64,000 bases of DNA, taken from Streptomyces tuirus (lineage in GTDB: Bacteria; Actinomycetota; Actinomycetes; Streptomycetales; Streptomycetaceae). The stretch is taken from positions 496,001-560,000 of the forward strand of contig JAGTPG010000002.1 in the NCBI GenBank assembly GCA_018195615.1, read 5' to 3'. The translations under genes and the position numbers were made by a program. The notes under the pieces are model-generated. The model was not told the origin of the DNA, did no database searches, and saw only the letters and a program-made list of their open reading frames with translations. Each line of letters opens with the position of its first letter. Within the stretch, counting starts at the first letter, position 1. Positions 59,973 to 64,000 of this stretch are shown here, piece after piece.

Positions 59973-60809
59973 TCAGCTGTGGAGCGCGCCCGTGCCGAGC
60001 AGGCCGAACAGCAGGACTCCCACGACGATCCGGTAGATCACGAAGGCGTTGAAGGAGTGCTTGGCCACGAACTTCAGCAGCCAGGCGATGGAGCCGTAGG
60101 CCACCACGAAGGACACGACGGTGCCGACGGCGAGCGGGGCCGCGCCCACGCCGGCACCCAGGGCGTCCTTGAGTTCGTAGAGGCCGGCGCCGGTCAGGGC
60201 GGGGATCCCGAGGAAGAAGGAGAGCCGGGTGGCGGCGACGCGGTCCAGGTCGAGCATCAGCGCGGTGGACATGGTGGCGCCGGAGCGGGAGAAGCCGGGG
60301 AAGAGCAGGGCGAGGATCTGGGAGCTGCCGACGAGCATCGCGTCCTTGAACGAGGTGTCGTCCTCGCCGCGCTTGTGCCGGCCCATCTGGTCCGCCGCCC
60401 ACATCACGCCGCTGCCGACGATCAGCGAGCCGGCCACCACCCACAGTGAGGCGAGCGGGCCCTGGATGAGCGGCTTGGCGGCGAGTCCGACGGCGACGAT
60501 CGGGATGGTGGCGCAGATGACCCACCAGGCGAACTTGTAGTCGTGGTGGTAACGCTCCTCGCGGTCGCGCAGACCCCTCCCCCAGGCGGAGACGATCCGC
60601 ACGATGTCCTTGAAGAAGTACACGAGCACGGCGGCGATCGCGCCGACCTGGATGACGGCCGAGAACCCGACCACGGCGTCGTCGTCGACGGGGATGCCCA
60701 TCAGCCCCTCGACGATCTTCAGATGGCCGGTGGAGGAGACGGGCAGGAACTCGGTCACCCCCTCGACGGCTCCGAGGACGACGGCCTGACCGACGTTGAT
60801 GACGCTCAT
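59973..60809 (-). CDS. uppP: undecaprenyl-diphosphatase
   Basis: 278 residues, about eight helices. The catalytic blocks EGVTEFLPVSSTGHLKI (with the Glu pair region) and LLFPGFSRSGATMSTALML define the UppP/BacA family, which recycles the C55 lipid carrier at the outer face of the membrane and confers bacitracin tolerance. ATG 60809 starts at the first helix. Confidence 0.9.
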   Translation of the reverse strand: MSVINVGQAVVLGAVEGVTEFLPVSSTGHLKIVEGLMGIPVDDDAVVGFSAVIQVGAIAAVLVYFFKDIVRIVSAWGRGLRDREERYHHDYKFAWWVICATIPIVAVGLAAKPLIQGPLASLWVVAGSLIVGSGVMWAADQMGRHKRGEDDTSFKDAMLVGSSQILALLFPGFSRSGATMSTALMLDLDRVAATRLSFFLGIPALTGAGLYELKDALGAGVGAAPLAVGTVVSFVVAYGSIAWLLKFVAKHSFNAFVIYRIVVGVLLFGLLGTGALHS

Positions 60810-60894
60810 GGGATCCCGTTCTGTGCAGGGGCATGCGGGAGCGGAGAGGACCGTCTTACTACACGCGGACGAGAACAGAGCTCATGGACGCGCG

Positions 60895-61242
60895 TCACAC
60901 ACTCACCAGTGCCGCCCCTGCGAACGCCGCCACGAGACCGGCCGTCACGCTCGCCGCGACGTTGAGGGCGGCCTGGAGACGCGCCCCGGTCTCCGCCAGT
61001 CGCAGCGTCTCGTAGGAGAACGTCGAGTACGTCGTCAGGGCCCCGCACAGACCGGTGCCGAGCAGCAGCTGGAGCTGTCCGGCGGCTCCGGTGAGCAGGC
61101 CGAGGACCAGGCAGCCGGTGACGTTCACCGTGAAGGTGCCCCAGGGGAAGACCGAGTCGTGCCGGGACCGCACCGCCCGGTCGGTGAGGTACCGGAGCGG
61201 GGCGCCGACCATCGCGCCGCCGACGACCAGCAGCCAGTTCAC
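60895..61242 (-). CDS. crcB: fluoride channel CrcB/Fluc, subunit 2
   Basis: 115 residues with four helices. [30 protein letters not shown] and the pore motif [15 protein letters not shown] identify a Fluc channel subunit. It overlaps the first crcB by GTGA; such pairs form antiparallel heterodimers that export fluoride. No fluoride riboswitch was found in front of the pair. Confidence 0.9.
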   Translation of the reverse strand: MNWLLVVGGAMVGAPLRYLTDRAVRSRHDSVFPWGTFTVNVTGCLVLGLLTGAAGQLQLLLGTGLCGALTTYSTFSYETLRLAETGARLQAALNVAASVTAGLVAAFAGAALVSV

Positions 61243-61646
61243 AACGACTCCTTACCCTTCGTGTCCGTTTTGCCCAGGACTCGGCGGGTCGCCCGGGCCG
61301 CGAGCCATACGGCCGAGAGTGCCGCGAGCGGGGTCGCGACGAGGTAGGCCAGGGCGGTGCCGGCGTCGCCGCGGTCGAGCAGCTTGTGGACGTCGACGGC
61401 GTAGGTCGAGAAGGTGGTGAAGCCGCCGAGGACGCCGGTGCCGAAGAAGGGACGGACGAGGGGGTGGGCGGTTCGGATCTCGGTGATGATCACCATGAAC
61501 ACGCCGATCACGGCGCAGCCGGCGATGTTGACCCAGAGGGTCGTCCAGGGGAAAGCGCCGGTCTGCGCCGGCCACCACAGGGAGGCCGCGTACCGGGCGG
61601 CGGCCCCCGCTGCCCCGCCAAGCGTCACGACCGTGACGACGGGCAT
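61239..61646 (-). CDS. crcB: fluoride channel CrcB/Fluc, subunit 1
   Basis: 135 residues from ATG 61646, with [27 protein letters not shown] and [17 protein letters not shown] as the Fluc signatures. The frame before it suggests a longer start: from ATG 61720 the residues [14 protein letters not shown] run in another frame and join at CCCAGATG if one C is restored, adding about 25 polar residues. First gene of the pair. Confidence 0.85.
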   Translation of the reverse strand: MPVVTVVTLGGAAGAAARYAASLWWPAQTGAFPWTTLWVNIAGCAVIGVFMVIITEIRTAHPLVRPFFGTGVLGGFTTFSTYAVDVHKLLDRGDAGTALAYLVATPLAALSAVWLAARATRRVLGKTDTKGKESL

Positions 61647-61915
61647 CTGGGCAGGTCGGGGGACGGACTCGGGGTGGAGGGCGGCTGGGTGCGCAGGCTC
61701 TCCGCCTCGGGGGCTGTCATCGTGGGGTTTCTCCTACTCGCCGGGGCCCGGGGTCGTACGGGCGCGTGCCGTCGCAAGTAGGGACCGTTGGCGGCGTCCA
61801 TGCCGCGGTTCGGGTACGGCGGGCCCCACCGCCGCGCCGCGAGCGGTGGTCGCGGCCGGAGTTCAGGCTAACCCTTGGGGGCGTGCCAGGGGACCTCTGG
61901 GCGGGGTGGCTCGGG
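61647..61915. other. intergenic region
   Basis: Contains the possible N-terminal extension of crcB subunit 1 (to 61720) and the SMP-30 3' flank. I searched for the GG-AUGG and CUGAUG elements of the fluoride riboswitch in the crcB orientation and did not find them. Confidence 0.4.
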
Positions 61916-62875
61916 TCACTTCCGGGCTGGTGGCGCGCAGATCGCCACGCCCGGCTCCCAGAGGCTGCCCAGCACCAGGTGGCCGGCCGCTTCGCAGACG
62001 CTGGTGACCATGCGGAAGCCGGAGCGGCGCCGGGCCAGGTGGTGCAGGACGCGGCCCTCGTCGTCGACGGCCAGGACGGCGATCGTGCCGGTGGGGCGGA
62101 ACGGGGCGTGTACGGCCGCGCGGGCGGCGGCGCGGCGGAGCGTTGGCGCGCCGCGGTGGAGCAGGTCGAGTGCCGGGACACGGGGCCCTGCCAGTGCGAC
62201 CCAGATCGGTCCGTCCGGGGCGCCGCGCCAGAGGTTGTCCGGCATGCCCGGGAGGTTCTCGGCGAAGGGCTCGCCGCGGCCGGCCTTCGGCCCGGTGAGC
62301 CAGTGGCGGGTGAGCCGGCGGGCACCGGTCTCGGCGACGACGAGGAAGGACTCGTCGGCTCCGGCGGCCAGCCCGTTGGCGAACTGCAGGCCGTCCAGCA
62401 CCACCTCGGGCGTGTCGGCACCGGGTGCGAGGCGCAGCAGCCGTCCCGTTCCGGTGTGCTCGACGATGTCGCCGATCCACTGGTCCAAGGGGTGGCGGCG
62501 GCTGGAGACGGTGAAGTACACGCTGCCGTCCGAGAGGGACACGGCGTTGCTGCAGAACCGCAGCCGCTCCCCCGCCACCGAGTCGGCGAGGACACGGACC
62601 GTGCCGTCGCCGGTGTCGACGCGCAGCAGTCCGCGTTCCGCGTCGCACACCAACAGGTCGCCGTCCGGCAGGAGTTCCAGCCCGAGCGGCCTGCCGCCGG
62701 TCTCGGCGACGACCTCGGAGCGGGCCGTGGCCGGGTCCGCCAGACCGTCCAGGCGCACGATGCGACCGTCCGCCAGTCCGGTGAGCACCCGGCCGCGCGG
62801 GTCGGCGACCACGTCCTCGGGGCCGTGGCCCACCGCGACGTAGTGGCGTGGGACGAGTGCCGTGGGACGGTCCAT
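61916..62875 (-). CDS. SMP-30/gluconolactonase-like six-bladed propeller protein
   Basis: 319 residues. Repeated blades VAVGHGPEDVVADPRGRVLT, GLELLPDGDLLVCDAERGLL, FCSNAVSLSDGSVYFTVSS and LQFANGLAAGADESFLVVAE with the final NLWRGAPDGPIWVALAGP are the strictosidine-synthase-like/SMP-30 family. Members hydrolyse lactones or are esterases. ArsR-type regulator 45 bp upstream on the same strand. Confidence 0.8.
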   Translation of the reverse strand: MDRPTALVPRHYVAVGHGPEDVVADPRGRVLTGLADGRIVRLDGLADPATARSEVVAETGGRPLGLELLPDGDLLVCDAERGLLRVDTGDGTVRVLADSVAGERLRFCSNAVSLSDGSVYFTVSSRRHPLDQWIGDIVEHTGTGRLLRLAPGADTPEVVLDGLQFANGLAAGADESFLVVAETGARRLTRHWLTGPKAGRGEPFAENLPGMPDNLWRGAPDGPIWVALAGPRVPALDLLHRGAPTLRRAAARAAVHAPFRPTGTIAVLAVDDEGRVLHHLARRRSGFRMVTSVCEAAGHLVLGSLWEPGVAICAPPARK

Positions 62876-62920
62876 CGCGCGGGTCCTTCACGTCGGGGCG
62901 AAACAGCTGTACCGGGTCGC

Positions 62921-63178
62921 CTACCAGCCTTTTTCAAACATCCGGGCGACTTCGGCGATCCGCATCTCGTCGCGGTGGTAGTGCACGCGGCCCGCCGACC
63001 GGCTGGCGCGCAGCATGCCGGTGGCCTCGAGCAGCCGGAGGTGGGTGACGGCGACCGGGCGGGACAGAGAGAACCTCTCGGCGACGGCGTCCGCGGTGAC
63101 GCCGCGGGCGGCGGGTCCGGGTTCCTTCAGCCAGGCCAGGATGCGCAGCCGCGTCTCGTCGCTGGGAGTCCTCAGCAT
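62921..63178 (-). CDS. ArsR-type winged-helix regulator
   Basis: 85 residues from ATG 63178 with AGGGG upstream. ETRLRILAWLKEPGPAARGV and AERFSLSRPVAVTHLRLLEA, then RASRSAGRVHYHRDEM, give a minimal winged helix without the metal-binding cysteines of ArsR/SmtB. Likely a repressor of the SMP-30 gene it precedes. Confidence 0.75.
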   Translation of the reverse strand: MLRTPSDETRLRILAWLKEPGPAARGVTADAVAERFSLSRPVAVTHLRLLEATGMLRASRSAGRVHYHRDEMRIAEVARMFEKGW

Positions 63179-63324
63179 GTCGTGCCCCTGCCTCGCGGCG
63201 TTGTCCTCTACACCGCGTCTTCCCACTGTCCCGCACTCGACGCGGTCGTGTCCGGCACTCGGCATCCTTGACCGATACCGAACTGCCGTACGCCACGGAG
63301 GACTTCAGGCCGTCCGGCGAGGGC

Positions 63325-63361
63325 GGGAGGAGGCCCGGCAGGCCATGCCGTGCCTCCTCCC
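63325..63361 (-). terminator. terminator after the GH53 gene
   Basis: GCCTCCTCCC (63352-63361) pairs with GGGAGGAGGC (63325-63334), and an inner GGCA/TGCC extends the stem. It begins 9 bp after the GH53 stop. Confidence 0.7.
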
Positions 63362-63369
63362 CCATGAGC

Positions 63370-64000
63370 TCAGCGGTGGCGGAACCAGGACGTGGACGAG
63401 AGCACCCGGTCGTCGTAGCCGAACAGCGCCTGGTTCTCCAGGCGTTGCCGGACGAGGCGTGGGTCGGGTCCCAGCCGTTGCCGCCCACAGCGGTCCAGGT
63501 CGCCTCCCAGTAGAAGATGCCGAGGCCGCGGCCGCCCGGCACGGCCTCCACGATGCTCGCCACGTCGTTCATCCACCGGGTCTGGCCGGCGACGGTCGCC
63601 GGGTAGCCGGAGACCAGTTCGCCACTGGTGTCGATGATGTTCTCGTGGGAGTCCTCGCTGTCCAGGCGGAACGGGTAGGCGGTCTCGGCCACGAACACGG
63701 GCTTGCCGTAGCGGGAGGCCGCGTCGTCGAGGGTCGTCTGGAAGTCGGACAGCGTGCCGTACCAGTAGCCGTAGAACGACAGGCCGATCGCGTCGAACTT
63801 CACGCCGTTGGAGCGCGCGTTGTCGAACCACCAGCGGGTGCCGTCCCGGTCACCGCCCTCGGCGAGGTGCAGGGCGACGGTGGTGGACGCGTTGACCGCC
63901 TTGACCGCGTCGTAGCCGGAGTTGAGCAGACCGGCCAGCTGGGTCCAGTTCGAGGTCGATCCCTCGTTCCACAGCATGCCGCCGTTGATCTCGTTGCCGA
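63370..64000 (-). pseudogene. GH53 endo-beta-1,4-galactanase, 3' part, one frameshift
   Basis: The coding frame enters from beyond the right edge with GNEINGGMLWNEGSTSNW, the acid/base glutamate motif, and continues through FDAIGLSFYGYWYGTLSDFQ to KPVFVAETAYPFRL, the nucleophile glutamate. The end ENQALFGYDDRVLSSTSWF follows a one-base break at about 63455 (GCCTGGAG, one G short). GH53 enzymes cut pectic arabinogalactan outside the cell. The start is outside the window. Confidence 0.85.

Noticed and set aside
61720..61870. Possible fluoride riboswitch before the crcB pair
   Set aside because: The expected AUGG and CUGAUG elements and pseudoknot partners could not be found in the right orientation.

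Overview
The window is high-GC actinobacterial chromosome. Codon use, the many secreted glycoside hydrolases, the DksA-like, MreB-like and SecDF genes and a dispersed intergenic element seen in many Streptomyces point to Streptomyces. Transcription units are short and on both strands. No tRNA, rRNA, CRISPR array, prophage or biosynthetic cluster was recognised.

Layout. 0-6.4 kb: a CPA2 cation/proton antiporter with the tail of its TrkA-C partner, a 28-bp tandem repeat, an Rv1733c-like membrane protein, a winged-helix protein, a catalase remnant, and a TetR/MFS efflux pair. 6.5-17.6 kb: a stress-type block with two copies of a [DksA-like zinc finger + small MreB-like ATPase] cassette, glucose dehydrogenase and gluconate kinase, DUF3040 and DUF421 proteins, a stand-alone SecDF with a small exported protein, a NarL/LuxR-type two-component system, two full DksA/TraR-type proteins and a second Rv1733c-like protein. 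An 18-bp box, ATGGG-N8-CC(C/G)AT, occurs four times upstream of these genes and suggests one regulon. 17.6-27.7 kb: a giant two-catalytic-domain GH43 protein, small secreted proteins and lipoproteins, an IS1380 scrap, and an imine-reductase-like gene with a MerR regulator. 27.9-33 kb: dhaKLM, a GH75 chitosanase, an FN3 lipoprotein behind a DasR-like site, and a wall- or membrane-anchored protein. 33-41.8 kb: PadR, FadH, a PAS-PAS-GAF-PP2C phosphatase, a PrmC-like methyltransferase, MarR, and a sulfite-oxidase-like protein with its flavin reductase. 42-50 kb: a third Rv1733c-like protein, a CE7 esterase, a serine hydrolase, GntR, two methyltransferases, PadR/SnoaL, and a short second Rho. 50-54 kb: a D,D-carboxypeptidase and two membrane mannosyltransferases. 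54-60 kb: an Asn/Asp/Gln catabolic operon (FadR-type regulator, permease, asparaginase, aspartase, glutaminase). 60-64 kb: UppP, two CrcB fluoride-channel subunits, an SMP-30 protein with ArsR, and a GH53 galactanase cut by the window edge.

A technical point dominates interpretation. About 25 genes, mostly after 15.5 kb, carry one or more frame breaks. Nearly every one I could resolve is explained by one missing base (occasionally two) in a G or C run, and the repaired lengths come out as whole codons. This looks like homopolymer undercalling rather than gene decay. Such genes are listed as pseudogenes because the frame is broken as given, but most are probably functional. The catalase, DUF421, IS1380 and hydrolase remnants look truly truncated.
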